The position numbers and the translations under genes are program-made. Shown piece after piece: positions 28,362 through 37,755 of a DNA stretch of 64,000 nucleotides. The stretch comes from Rhodocaloribacter litoris (GTDB lineage: Bacteria; Bacteroidota; Rhodothermia; Rhodothermales; ISCAR-4553). Location: assembly GCF_011682235.2 (NCBI RefSeq), contig NZ_CP076718.1:3458400-3522399 (forward strand). Direction: 5' to 3'. Each line of letters opens with the position of its first letter. Position 1 is the stretch's first letter. The notes under the pieces were generated by a model. It ran no database searches. It was not told the origin of the DNA and saw nothing but the letters and a program-made list of their open reading frames with translations.

Positions 28362-30731
28362 ATGAGACGGCTCGTACCGCTGGTTCTGGTGTGCTTGTTG
28401 ACGGTGCCGTCCCTGGCACAGCAGTTCGGCGGGACGCTGGCCCTCGGGGACGGCGAGGTCTTCGCCGGGGAGACGCGCAACGAAGCGTGGCCGGGACGGG
28501 TGTATGTTTTCCGTCCCGATGCCGGTGGCGCATGGGAGGAGGCCGCGGTGCTGCAACCCTCCGACGCCGGCGACGCGGCCGACGGCTTCGGGCGGGCGCT
28601 GGCGCTCGATGCGTCTGGTGGCGGTCGCGGCGCGCGGCTGCTCGTGGGTGCCAACCTGCGCGACGGGCAGACCGGGGCGGCGTATGTGTTCGAGCGCAGC
28701 CGCGATGGGCACTGGGTGGAAACGGCTCGGCTGGGGGCCGGGGCTCCCGGTGGCCGCTTCGGCACGTCGGTGGCGCTCGCCGGCGACGTGGCGCTCGTGG
28801 CGGCGACCGAGGAGGACAGCACCGGCGTGGTGCACGTCTTCGAACGCGATGCCGCGGGACGCTGGACCCGCACCGCCCGCCTCGCCCCGGCCGGTCTGGA
28901 AGCCGATGCTCGCTTCGGCACCGGCCTGGCCTTCGACGGCACGGTGGCGCTGGCCGGTGCGCCCGGGCACGACGGGGGAGCCGGTGCCGTCTATGCCTTC
29001 CGCCGGGCGGAAGACGGCACGTGGACCGAGACCGGTCGGCTCGAGGCCGGAACCCTCGAGGCGGGCAGTAGCTTCGGCGTGCGCATCGTGCTCGCCGGCG
29101 CCCGGGCCTTTGTGGCCGCGCCCGGCTTCGGAGGTGGCCTGGGCACCGTCTTCGCCTTCACGTGGGACGCCGGGGCCGGTACGTGGCGGTTGTCCGGGCG
29201 GGTCGTACCCTTCGATGCCGATCCCGGTCGTTTCGGCACCGCGCTGGCCTATGACGGGCAGGCGCTCTGGGTCGGTGCGCCCCGGGCCGGCGGCTTCCGG
29301 GGCGCCGTCTACCGCTTCATACACGGGGCGGACGGCACGGGCTGGGCCGGGGTGGAGAAGGTGCAGGAAGGCGGGCTGCTCCGCGGGGCGGCCTACGGTG
29401 CCGCCCTCGCCGCACAGGGCGGCCGCGCGCTGATCGGCGTCACCGGTGCGGACTACGGGGCCGGCGCCGTGCAGGTCCTCGAACGGGTGGACGGCACGTG
29501 GACCGCCCGGGCGCGTCTCGTTCACCGCCTCCGCAACTTCGAGGCCGTCACCGGCGGCAGGGTGACGTGCGAGGAAGGCCGGGCCGCCGCCTTCGACTGC
29601 CAACACGTCGATCTGCTCTCGTTCCTGCCCGTTCAGGACATCGGCGGCGGGCGCGGCGTCCGCACCAACGACCTCTGGGGCTGGACCGACCCCGAGACGG
29701 GCCGCGAGTATGCCCTCGTCGGCCTCACCGATGCCACTTCGTTCATCGACGTCACCGATCCCTACCGGCCCGTCCTGCTCGGCACACTGCCCCTGCACGA
29801 AGGCGCCAACGGCAGCGTGTGGCGGGACATCAAGGTCTACCGGAACCACGCCTTCATCGTGGCCGACGGCGCCGGGCCGCACGGCATGCAGGTCTTCGAC
29901 CTGACCCGCCTCCGCCGCGTCGAGAACCCGCCCGTCACCTTCACCGAGGACGCCCACTACGACCGCATCAACAGCGCGCACAACATCGTCATCAACGAGG
30001 AGACGGGCTTCGGTTTCATTGTGGGAGCGAGTATGGGCGGCGAGACGTGCGGCGGCGGCCTGCACATGATCGACCTCCGCGAGCCGAAGAACCCGCAGTT
30101 CGCCGGCTGCTTCAGCCACACGGGCACGGGCCGGCAGGGCACCGGGTACACGCACGACGCGCAGTGCGTCGTCTACCGGGGGCCGGATGCCGAGCATCGC
30201 GGCAAGGAGATCTGCTTCGGGGCGAACGAGACGGCCCTCTCCATCGCCGACGTGACGGACAAGGCCAACCCGAAGGCCATCGCCCGCGCCACGTATCCCC
30301 GGGTGGCCTATACGCACCAGGGCTGGCTGACCGAGGACCAGCACTACTTCTACGTCAACGACGAGGGCGACGAGGCGCAGGGGCTCGTCGCGGGCACGCG
30401 CACGCTCATCTGGGACGTCTCCGATCTGGACGACCCGCAACTCGTGGGCGAATACATCGCGACCAACCGTGCCATCGACCACAACCTGTACATCCGGGGC
30501 AACCTGATGTACCAGTCGAACTACGTCGCCGGCCTGCGCATCCTGGACATCACCAACCCCGAGCGGCCCGTCGAGGTCGGCTACTTCGACACGGTGCCCT
30601 ACGGCGAGGATGCACCCACCACCGGCGGCGGTTCCTGGAGCAACTACCCCTTCTTCAAAAGCGGCATCATCGTGGTCACGAGCGGGCGCGAAGGCGTCTT
30701 CATCCTGAAGCGAAGCGACGTGGACCTTTGA
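28362..30731 (+). CDS. Choice-of-anchor B family secreted protein
   Basis: A 789-residue protein with a signal peptide (VCLLTVPSLAQ). Residues about 20-385 hold FG-GAP-like repeats (VYVFRPDAGGAWEEAAVL, AYVFERSRDGHWVETA, VHVFERDAAGRWTRTA), forming an integrin-type propeller. Residues about 400-785 contain LVIVD-type repeats (FIDVTDPYRPVLLGTL, SIADVTDKANPKAIA, ILDITNPERPVEVGYF) and the family motifs SAHNIVINEETGF and NDEGDE. This matches the choice-of-anchor B family of large extracellular proteins. The ATG at 28362 follows a GGAGG at 8-nt spacing; a longer open frame upstream overlaps the DUF1080 gene. No type IX sorting domain is present. Function unknown. Confidence 0.9.
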   Translation: MRRLVPLVLVCLLTVPSLAQQFGGTLALGDGEVFAGETRNEAWPGRVYVFRPDAGGAWEEAAVLQPSDAGDAADGFGRALALDASGGGRGARLLVGANLRDGQTGAAYVFERSRDGHWVETARLGAGAPGGRFGTSVALAGDVALVAATEEDSTGVVHVFERDAAGRWTRTARLAPAGLEADARFGTGLAFDGTVALAGAPGHDGGAGAVYAFRRAEDGTWTETGRLEAGTLEAGSSFGVRIVLAGARAFVAAPGFGGGLGTVFAFTWDAGAGTWRLSGRVVPFDADPGRFGTALAYDGQALWVGAPRAGGFRGAVYRFIHGADGTGWAGVEKVQEGGLLRGAAYGAALAAQGGRALIGVTGADYGAGAVQVLERVDGTWTARARLVHRLRNFEAVTGGRVTCEEGRAAAFDCQHVDLLSFLPVQDIGGGRGVRTNDLWGWTDPETGREYALVGLTDATSFIDVTDPYRPVLLGTLPLHEGANGSVWRDIKVYRNHAFIVADGAGPHGMQVFDLTRLRRVENPPVTFTEDAHYDRINSAHNIVINEETGFGFIVGASMGGETCGGGLHMIDLREPKNPQFAGCFSHTGTGRQGTGYTHDAQCVVYRGPDAEHRGKEICFGANETALSIADVTDKANPKAIARATYPRVAYTHQGWLTEDQHYFYVNDEGDEAQGLVAGTRTLIWDVSDLDDPQLVGEYIATNRAIDHNLYIRGNLMYQSNYVAGLRILDITNPERPVEVGYFDTVPYGEDAPTTGGGSWSNYPFFKSGIIVVTSGREGVFILKRSDVDL

Positions 30732-30840
30732 GCGCGTGGCAAGGAGGTGGTTCCGGGCGGCCGTGCTCTGCGGCGTTGAACGTTTGACGGCGCGCGTCGT
30801 ATAGAACGTTCGCAATGGTACCACCACGATCCGCAAGACG

Positions 30841-33063
30841 GTGTTATCGGATACGACGCAACGGGATATTCGTACCTCTTCATCCACTTCATCCGGCGGG
30901 CACTACCTGGTCCTTGTCAGCGTGCACGGGCTGATCCGCGGGCGGGATCCCGAGCTGGGGCGCGACGCCGACACCGGCGGGCAGGTCAAATACGTGCTCG
31001 AACTGGCCCGGGCGCTGGCGGCCGACCCGGCCATCGGACGGGTGGATCTGCTCACCCGGCGCATCGAAGACCCGAAGGTGAGCCCGGATTACGCGGTGCC
31101 GGAAGAACAGATCGCCCCCGGCGCCTACATCGTCCGGATTCCCTGCGGCCCCCGGCGCTATTTTCGGAAAGAAGTGCTCTGGCGCTATCTGGACAGCTTC
31201 GTGGACGAAGCGCTGCTGCACATTCGCCGGGTGGGACGGCTTCCACTCGTCGTGCACGGGCATTACGCCGACGGTGGCTACGTCGGGTCCCGGCTGGCCG
31301 GGCTGCTGGGGGTGCCCTTTGTCTTCACCGGGCATTCCCTGGGGCGGGTGAAACGGGCGTACCTGCGCGAGCGCGGTGTGAGTGAGAAACGGCTCGAGTC
31401 GTATTATCACATCAGCACACGCATCGAGGCCGAGGAGGAGGCGCTCGATGCGGCGGCCCGGGTCATTGCCAGCACCCGGCACGAGATCGAAGAACAGTAC
31501 GCCCGTTACGACCATTTCCATCCCGATCGGAAGCTGGTCATACCGCCCGGCACCGATCTGGAGCGGTTCAAGCCCCCGGCGCCGGGCATGGAACCGCCCC
31601 CCATCCGGGCCGAACTGGCGCGCTTTCTCCGCGAACCGGATCGCCCCCTCGTGCTGGCCATCGCCCGCCCGGACGAGCGGAAGAACCTGGCCACGCTGGT
31701 CGAAGCCTTCGGCCGGCATCCTCGTCTCCGCGATCGGGCCAACCTGGTCCTCATCGCCGGCAACCGCGACGACATCCGCGAGATGGATCGCCGCCCGCGC
31801 CGTGTGCTGAACGAGCTGCTGCTGCTCATCGACGCGCACGACCTCTATGGCCACGTGGCCTTTCCCAAACACCACACCCCCGAAGACATCCCGGACCTCT
31901 ACCGGCTGGCGGCCCACAGCCGCGGCGTGTTCGTCCTGCCGACCATCCACGAACTCTTCGGGCTGACCCTGATCGAGGCCGCGGCCTCGGGGCTGCCGCT
32001 CGTGGCCGCCCACAACGGCGGGCCGCCGGAGATCGTCGACTACTGTGAGAACGGCCTGCTGGTGGACCCGCAGGATGCCGACGCCATGGGCCGTGCCATC
32101 GAGGAAGTGCTCGACGACCCCGAACGGTGGGAGACCTGGTCGCGGCGCGGCATCCGGCGCGCACGCGAGCGCTATTCCTGGAAGGCGCACGTCCGCACCT
32201 ATCTGGAAGCCGTCCGGGCGATGATGCAGGAAGACGAATACCGGCCCTCTCCCGTCTTCTTCAAGAGCCGCCTTCCCCGGATCGACCGGATGCTCGTCAG
32301 TGACATCGACAACACCATGACCGGCGATGACGAGGGACTCCGGCTCCTCGTCGAGCGGCTGGCGGCGGCCCAGGGGACGGTCGGCTTCGGGGTAGCCACC
32401 GGCCGGACCGTCGAAGGGGCCGTCTCGGTCCTGCGCCGGTATGAGGTCCCACTGCCCGACGTGATGATCACCTCGGTCGGGACGGAGATCTACTACGGCC
32501 CGTACCGGGTCTCGGACGCCGTCGACTGGCCGCACGACCGCAACTGGGCCAAGCACATCAGCTATCGCTGGGAACGGGAGGCCCTGCAGGAGGCGCTGGC
32601 GGGCGTGCCGGGGCTCACCCTGCAACCCGGTGAGGCGCAGCGCCCCTTCAAGCTGAGCTACTTCGTCGACGAAGAAGCGGCGCCCTCCATCGAAGCGTTG
32701 CGGAGCCTGCTGCGCCAGCAGGGTCTCTCGGCCAACCTGATCTACTCACACGGCCAGTTTCTCGACGTCATCCCGATCCGCGCCTCGAAAGGCCGGGCCA
32801 TTCGCTACGTCGCGATGCGCTGGGGCGTGCCGATCGAGCGGTTCCTCGTGGCCGGCGACTCGGGCAACGACGAGGAGATGCTCCGCGGCAACACACTGGC
32901 CGTGGTGGTGGGTAACCACAGCCCGGAGCTGGAACACCTCCGCGACGATCCCCGGATCTACTTCGCGACGGCGCACCACGCCCGCGGCATTCTCGAAGGG
33001 ATCGACCACTACGACTTCTTCGGCGAGATCCGCTACCCGGTTCACCAGGCTGCCGGGGCGTGA
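30841..33063 (+). CDS. Bifunctional sucrose-phosphate synthase/phosphatase (SPS-SPP)
   Basis: A 740-residue fusion. Residues about 20-465 are a GT-B glycosyltransferase of the sucrose-phosphate synthase group: VSVHGLIRG, DTGGQVKYVLELARAL, HGHYADGG, FTGHSLGR, ARPDERKN and the E-x7-E region PTIHELFGLTLIEAAASG. Residues about 480-735 are a HAD phosphatase with SDIDNTMTG (about 487), the cap domain, and GDSGNDEEML. Together they convert UDP- or ADP-glucose and fructose 6-phosphate to sucrose, probably a compatible solute here. Translation starts at a GTG (30841); no in-frame ATG fits before the first strand. The Met in DNTMT replaces the more usual Trp or Leu. Confidence 0.93.
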   Translation: MLSDTTQRDIRTSSSTSSGGHYLVLVSVHGLIRGRDPELGRDADTGGQVKYVLELARALAADPAIGRVDLLTRRIEDPKVSPDYAVPEEQIAPGAYIVRIPCGPRRYFRKEVLWRYLDSFVDEALLHIRRVGRLPLVVHGHYADGGYVGSRLAGLLGVPFVFTGHSLGRVKRAYLRERGVSEKRLESYYHISTRIEAEEEALDAAARVIASTRHEIEEQYARYDHFHPDRKLVIPPGTDLERFKPPAPGMEPPPIRAELARFLREPDRPLVLAIARPDERKNLATLVEAFGRHPRLRDRANLVLIAGNRDDIREMDRRPRRVLNELLLLIDAHDLYGHVAFPKHHTPEDIPDLYRLAAHSRGVFVLPTIHELFGLTLIEAAASGLPLVAAHNGGPPEIVDYCENGLLVDPQDADAMGRAIEEVLDDPERWETWSRRGIRRARERYSWKAHVRTYLEAVRAMMQEDEYRPSPVFFKSRLPRIDRMLVSDIDNTMTGDDEGLRLLVERLAAAQGTVGFGVATGRTVEGAVSVLRRYEVPLPDVMITSVGTEIYYGPYRVSDAVDWPHDRNWAKHISYRWEREALQEALAGVPGLTLQPGEAQRPFKLSYFVDEEAAPSIEALRSLLRQQGLSANLIYSHGQFLDVIPIRASKGRAIRYVAMRWGVPIERFLVAGDSGNDEEMLRGNTLAVVVGNHSPELEHLRDDPRIYFATAHHARGILEGIDHYDFFGEIRYPVHQAAGA

Positions 33064-33067
33064 GGGG

Positions 33068-33859
33068 TCAGCGCCCGAGCCAGGCGCCCAGCAGCTCGAT
33101 CAGGGCGCCGGGCGCGACGCCGGAGACCCCGGTGCGGATGCGCAGCGTGCACCAGAAGTCCAGCGCGAGCATCTGGAAGGCGTGGATGGGCACGGCGATC
33201 CAGAACGAGCGGCACCGCCAGACGAGCGCGCCGAGGACCACCCCGCCCAGGATGGAGAGCAACGCCTCCGGGAGAGGCTTGTTGTAGTGGAGGATGGCAA
33301 AAGGCATCGCCTGCACGAAGATGGCGTAGTAGCCCAGCGTGTGGGCGGTGCCGAAGAGGACGAAACCGCGCCAGAGGTATTCCCAGCCGATCCAGTAGAA
33401 AAGGAAAAGGGCCTCGTAGACGAAGAAGACACGCCAGTCCAGGGCGGCGGGCTGGTAGTGCGGGTACTTCGCCTGGAAGGCCGCGCCGTCCGAGAGCACC
33501 CACGTGCCGAGCAGGACGAGGGGCAGGTAGAGCAGGGCGAGCGTGAGCGCCAGGCGGACGTCGCCCGCGCCGAGGCCGATCTCGTGCGGGCGGCGCCGGA
33601 AGAGCACCCGCAGGCAGAGCACGGGAAGGACGAACCCGAAGACGCCCTGCGCGGCGAACCACCAGCCCCAGGCCAGCAACTCACGCCAGGCTTCGGGGAA
33701 GAGCGGCGCCAGTTCCGACCGGAACAGCCGGCGGCTGCCGAACTGCATCTGCAGGATGACGAACAGGGCCGCCGCCGCCAGCACGAACGCCGTCTGCCGG
33801 TCGACGGTCCTGGCCGCGTTCACCAGCCGCTGCCACTCGCTCCGGAGCCTCGCTTTCAT
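33068..33859 (-). CDS. CPBP family intramembrane metalloprotease-like protein
   Basis: A 263-residue membrane protein with about seven helices. CPBP (CAAX prenyl protease/bacteriocin-processing) motifs are GWEYLWRGF (about 168), FAILHYNKP (about 197) and PIHAFQML (about 232). In the first motif the usual Glu-Glu pair is Trp-Glu, so one catalytic carboxylate is missing; the two His are present. I chose ATG 33859 (MKARLRSEW); the frame runs on to 34078 without homology. It ends 4 bp from the convergent sucrose-phosphate synthase stop. Possible roles are peptide processing or an inactive homologue. Confidence 0.85.
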   Translation of the reverse strand: MKARLRSEWQRLVNAARTVDRQTAFVLAAAALFVILQMQFGSRRLFRSELAPLFPEAWRELLAWGWWFAAQGVFGFVLPVLCLRVLFRRRPHEIGLGAGDVRLALTLALLYLPLVLLGTWVLSDGAAFQAKYPHYQPAALDWRVFFVYEALFLFYWIGWEYLWRGFVLFGTAHTLGYYAIFVQAMPFAILHYNKPLPEALLSILGGVVLGALVWRCRSFWIAVPIHAFQMLALDFWCTLRIRTGVSGVAPGALIELLGAWLGR

Positions 33860-33944
33860 GCCGTGCGTACGGGTTTGCTCTGGCGGGACGACCCCATGAT
33901 ACGGCGGGCGGGGAAAAGATCCGACCGCATGTCCGGGGCGGGTG

Positions 33945-34760
33945 TCAGCGGTCCAGCGAGGCCAGGAAGGCCCGCACGCCTTCGGTGTAGCGTGGGGCCG
34001 AGACGGCGAAGCCGTCGTTGTGCCGCCCGGCAATCTCGAGAAACGTCTTGGGGCCGGCGGCCGCGTCGAAGAGGGCACGTCCGTGGGCGTACGGTACGAT
34101 CTCGTCTTCCGGGCTGTGGATGACGAGCACCGGCACCCGGATGCGGCGTATCCGGTCCAGGTTGTCGAACCGGTGGCGGGCCAGCCAGCGTACCGGCAGG
34201 AAGGGGTAGTGCCGGGCCGCCACGTCCGGCACCGACGTGAAGGTGGATTCCAGGATGAGCGCCCCCGGCCCGGCGCGTTCGGCGAGCCAGGTGGCCGGCC
34301 CGCCGCCGAGCGATCGGCCCAGCAGCAGCACCTCTTCCGGCGCCAGGCCGCGTGTGGCCGTCAGGTAGTGCCATGCGGCGGCGGCGTCCCGGTAGAGCCC
34401 TTCCTCGGAGGGCGTCCCCGTGCTTCGCCCGTACCCCCGGTAGTCGAACACGAAGACGTTCAGGCCCAGGCCGTGCCAGACCGAGATGAGCGGCAGCCGG
34501 CCCGAGATGTTGCCGGCGTTGCCGTGGAAGAGAAGCAGGGTGGCCCGCGGGTGCTCGGCCGGGATCCACCAGCCGTGGAGTCGTTCGCCGTCCTCGGTTT
34601 CGAGCGTCACGTCTTCGTAGGCAAGCCCGTGCGCCGCCGGCGTCGGCCCGAGGTCCGGAGAGGGCAGGAAAAGGAGGCGGTGCTGGAACGTGAAGACGAC
34701 GAGCACCAGGAGCGCGTAGCCGCCGAGCAGGGTCAGGAGCATGAGGAAGCGGGGTCGCAC
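33945..34760 (-). CDS. Alpha/beta hydrolase (BEM46/ABHD13-like)
   Basis: A 271-residue hydrolase with an N-terminal membrane anchor (LLTLLGGYALLVLVVFTF). The oxyanion motif FHGNAGN, VFDYRGYGRSTG, the nucleophile elbow GRSLGG (Ser), the acid in IHSPEDEIVP and the catalytic His in GRHNDGF are all present. This is the pattern of membrane-anchored serine hydrolases such as ABHD13/YfhR. The first codon is GTG at 34760; an ATG six codons later is also possible. It precedes the CPBP gene on the same strand with 85 bp between. Substrate unknown. Confidence 0.93.
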   Translation of the reverse strand: MRPRFLMLLTLLGGYALLVLVVFTFQHRLLFLPSPDLGPTPAAHGLAYEDVTLETEDGERLHGWWIPAEHPRATLLLFHGNAGNISGRLPLISVWHGLGLNVFVFDYRGYGRSTGTPSEEGLYRDAAAAWHYLTATRGLAPEEVLLLGRSLGGGPATWLAERAGPGALILESTFTSVPDVAARHYPFLPVRWLARHRFDNLDRIRRIRVPVLVIHSPEDEIVPYAHGRALFDAAAGPKTFLEIAGRHNDGFAVSAPRYTEGVRAFLASLDR

Positions 34761-34848
34761 GAGAGAGCATCACCGCGCATCCGGCCGGGCGCGGGGTCTT
34801 TATGCTGAAAAGCCGGTGTCCGACGGCGTAAGGTAACAGCAGCGGGAC

Positions 34849-35937
34849 TCAGTCGCCGTCGGATGCGTCCGGGGGCACGGGGCGGGAAGCCGGCTCCCCG
34901 TTCCGGTTGAAGAGCGGGAACTCGCGTAGTCCCTTGGCTTCGTCCAGGAAAAGCTGGCGGTGCGGGAAGGGGATCTCGATGTCGGCTGCCCGGAGGGCCT
35001 CGCGCACCTTCTCCACGTATTCATACTTGATCTGCATTTCCTGGAGGGGATTTTTCAGGTAGAGCCGGAGCGACATGTCGACGCTGGAATCGCCGAGGCC
35101 CGTGACGACGCATTCCGGCGGGTAGTTCGGGTGGAGCCGGTCGTCCCCCTCGGTCAGCCGGAGGACCACCTTGCGGGCCTCCTCCGGATACTCCTTGTAG
35201 GCGATGCCGAAGGGAATCTCGACGCGCAGGATGCCCAGCATCGTGTGGTTGATCAGCTTCTGGTTGATCATCTGGATGTTGGGCATGACCAGGATCTCGT
35301 TGTTGAGCGTGCGCACACGCGTCGAGCGCAGGGTGATCTCCTCGACCGTGCCATAGATGCCTTCGATGACAATGCGATCGCCGACGCGGAAGGGGCGGTC
35401 CAGCAGGATCGTCACGCCCGAGATGAAATTTTCCAGGGTGTCCTTGGCGGCGAAGCCGACGGCGATGCCGACGATGCTGAAGCCGGCCAGCAGCGCGGTG
35501 ATGTTGATGTCGAAGTTGGCCAGCACCATCAGCGTGATGAACGAGAGGGCGACGACGCGGTAGGACTTGAGGAGCAGGCTCTGCAGGCCGGGTTCCACCT
35601 TCCGGCTGCGCTCGAGCATCCGGTGCAGGATCGAGCCGAAGATGCGGTAGAGGATGTAGAAAAAGATGAAGACGAAGAGGGCGCTGAGCAGCTTCGGGAT
35701 GAAGGCTACCGCCAGCCCGCCCAGGCCGTCGTAGAGGCGGTTGAGCACCAGTTCCCATTTGCCCTCGATCAGCAGCCGGCCGGTCTCCCCGACCTCCCGG
35801 CTGAGGGTACTGATCGCGCCGACGGTGTCGACGGCCGACGTGTCGGCGGCCAGCGTGTCGGGCGCGACCTGACCGGTGTCCGGTGCCGCCTGCTGCGGCA
35901 GGACGACCGTGGAGTGGAACGAAAAGGAGGGTTTCAT
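34849..35937 (-). CDS. mscS: Small-conductance mechanosensitive channel
   Basis: Releases solutes on hypo-osmotic shock. The 362-residue protein has N-terminal membrane segments and the pore-lining helix (NITALLAGFSIVGIAVGFAAKDTLENFISG, about 160-190). The MscS beta domain has FRVGDRIVIEGIYGTVEEITLRSTRVRTLNNE and the following MPNIQMINQKLINHT. The C-terminal alpha/beta cage domain is present and there is a short acidic tail. Its start is 9 bp from the malQ stop, so it is the distal gene of a malQ-mscS unit. A channel of this kind fits with synthesis of sucrose as an osmolyte nearby. Confidence 0.95.
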   Translation of the reverse strand: MKPSFSFHSTVVLPQQAAPDTGQVAPDTLAADTSAVDTVGAISTLSREVGETGRLLIEGKWELVLNRLYDGLGGLAVAFIPKLLSALFVFIFFYILYRIFGSILHRMLERSRKVEPGLQSLLLKSYRVVALSFITLMVLANFDINITALLAGFSIVGIAVGFAAKDTLENFISGVTILLDRPFRVGDRIVIEGIYGTVEEITLRSTRVRTLNNEILVMPNIQMINQKLINHTMLGILRVEIPFGIAYKEYPEEARKVVLRLTEGDDRLHPNYPPECVVTGLGDSSVDMSLRLYLKNPLQEMQIKYEYVEKVREALRAADIEIPFPHRQLFLDEAKGLREFPLFNRNGEPASRPVPPDASDGD

Positions 35938-35946
35938 CGGGCCCTG

Positions 35947-37506
35947 CTATGCGGCGACTTCGTCGAGGACAGGGGTTTTATTCACGGAGCGGCCGTAGAG
36001 TTCGGTCAGAAGCCGGAGGCGGTCTGCGATGGGGCGGGTGAGCTGCTCCGGCGTGAAGCGCCAGGTCCAGTTGCCCTGTTCCTGGCCCGGCGTGTTCATG
36101 CGGGCCTCGGAGCCGAGGCCGAGCACGTCCTGCAGCGGGACGATGGCGAAGCCGGCCACCGAGGCGAAGAGGGCGCGGATGAAGGCCCAGTGGATCTCGC
36201 GCTCGCGGCGGGCGTCGAGGTCGAGGTAAAGGCGGCAGTAGCGGTGGGCCCGCTCGACGGCGGCGGCGTCCTGGGTGCTTTTCGTTTCGTGCCACCACCC
36301 GACGACCGTGTCGTTGTCGTGGGTGCCGGTGTAGGCGACGAGGTGGTGCCGGTAGTTGTGCGGGAGGAAGTCGGCATCGGCATCGCCGTCGAAGCCAAAC
36401 TGGAGGATGGCCATGCCGGGAAACCCGAAGCGGTCCATCAGGGCCGTGACCTCGTCGGTGATGACGCCCAGGTTTTCGGCCACGACGGGCAGCTCGCCCA
36501 GTTCGTGCCGGAGCGTTTCGAACAGGTCGGCCCCCGGCCCTTTCACCCATCGCCCGTTGACGGCGGTTTCCTCGGAGGCCGGAACCTCCCAGTAGGCTTC
36601 GAAGCCCCGGAAGTGGTCGAGCCGGACGAGGTCGACTTCCGAGAGGATCTTATGCATGCGCCGGGTCCACCAGGCATAGCCGTTTTCGGCCATGACGTCC
36701 CACCGGTAAAGGGGGTTGCCCCAGCGTTGCCCGGTTTTGCTGAAGTAGTCCGGCGGAACCCCGGCCACGACGGTGGGGTTGCCGTGGGCGTCGAGGGCGA
36801 ACAGGTGGGGGTTGGCCCACACGTCGGCGCTGTCGTGGGCGACGTAGATGGGCAGGTCGCCCATGATGCGGATGCCGCGTTCGTTGCAGTAGGCTTTGAG
36901 GGCCTGCCATTGTTCGTGGGCGAGGAACTGCCAGAACCGGTGCATGCGGATCTCGGTGGCGTAGGCCTGCCGGGCCCGGGCCAGGGCCTCGGGCCGGCGA
37001 TGGGCCAGCGCGGGATCCCAGGCCGTCCACACCTGTTCTCCGTGGACCTCCTTCAGGGTCATGAACAGGGCGAAGTCGTCGAGCCAGGCGGCGTGCCGGG
37101 CACAGAAGGCCTCGAAGTGGGCGGGGTCGAGGAGGCCGGCCCCGGCCTCGAAGCGGCCGAAGGCCCGGCGCAGCAGGGCCGTCTTGACCGGGATGACGCG
37201 GTCGAAGTCCACCCGGCCGGCAGGAAAGGCGGGCAGGCCGGTGAGGTCGTCCGTGTTCAACAGGCCCTGTTCGCGTAGCCGTTCCGGGCTGATGAGCAGC
37301 GGGTTGAGGGCAAACGTGGACAGGCCCGCGTAGGGCGAGAAACCATAGCCCACCGGGACGAGCGGCAACACCTGCCAGATCCGCTGGCCGGTCTGTACGA
37401 GAAAGTCCGCGAACTGATAGGCGGCGGGGCCGAAGTCGCCGATGCCGTAGGGGCCCGGCAGGGAAGTGATGTGAAGCAGCAGACCGCTGGAACGTGTCAG
37501 TTGCAT
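35947..37506 (-). CDS. malQ: 4-alpha-glucanotransferase (amylomaltase)
   Basis: Transfers alpha-1,4-glucan segments between chains (GH77). 519 residues. The start RSSGLLLHITSLPGPYGIGDFG is diagnostic. VDLVRLDHFRGFEAYWEVP carries the nucleophile Asp, VAENLG the acid/base Glu, and YTGTHDNDT the third Asp. I chose ATG 37506 (MQLTRSSG); five more in-frame codons precede it. A free-standing malQ with mscS downstream. It can act with glgB elsewhere in the window in glycogen or maltodextrin turnover. Confidence 0.97.
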   Translation of the reverse strand: MQLTRSSGLLLHITSLPGPYGIGDFGPAAYQFADFLVQTGQRIWQVLPLVPVGYGFSPYAGLSTFALNPLLISPERLREQGLLNTDDLTGLPAFPAGRVDFDRVIPVKTALLRRAFGRFEAGAGLLDPAHFEAFCARHAAWLDDFALFMTLKEVHGEQVWTAWDPALAHRRPEALARARQAYATEIRMHRFWQFLAHEQWQALKAYCNERGIRIMGDLPIYVAHDSADVWANPHLFALDAHGNPTVVAGVPPDYFSKTGQRWGNPLYRWDVMAENGYAWWTRRMHKILSEVDLVRLDHFRGFEAYWEVPASEETAVNGRWVKGPGADLFETLRHELGELPVVAENLGVITDEVTALMDRFGFPGMAILQFGFDGDADADFLPHNYRHHLVAYTGTHDNDTVVGWWHETKSTQDAAAVERAHRYCRLYLDLDARREREIHWAFIRALFASVAGFAIVPLQDVLGLGSEARMNTPGQEQGNWTWRFTPEQLTRPIADRLRLLTELYGRSVNKTPVLDEVAA

Positions 37507-37755
37507 GTAAGAAACGATCAATAGGCCGTAACGGCCCGTGGAAAATTAGCCGTGGAGGTGCAAGGATAAGGAAATTTAGCCCGACCCGGGCTGTGATGAG
37601 AGGTTTCCTCCGGGGATCGTCCCGTTTTTCGGCGCTATTCGCCAAGATTTAAACGTGATAACGGGGTCGGTTACCTGCCCGCGGTTGCGTAACCCGCTGC
37701 CGTCCGGGGCGTAACAACAGGCCCGCAAGCCCACCGACCGTCTTACGACTGCCCT

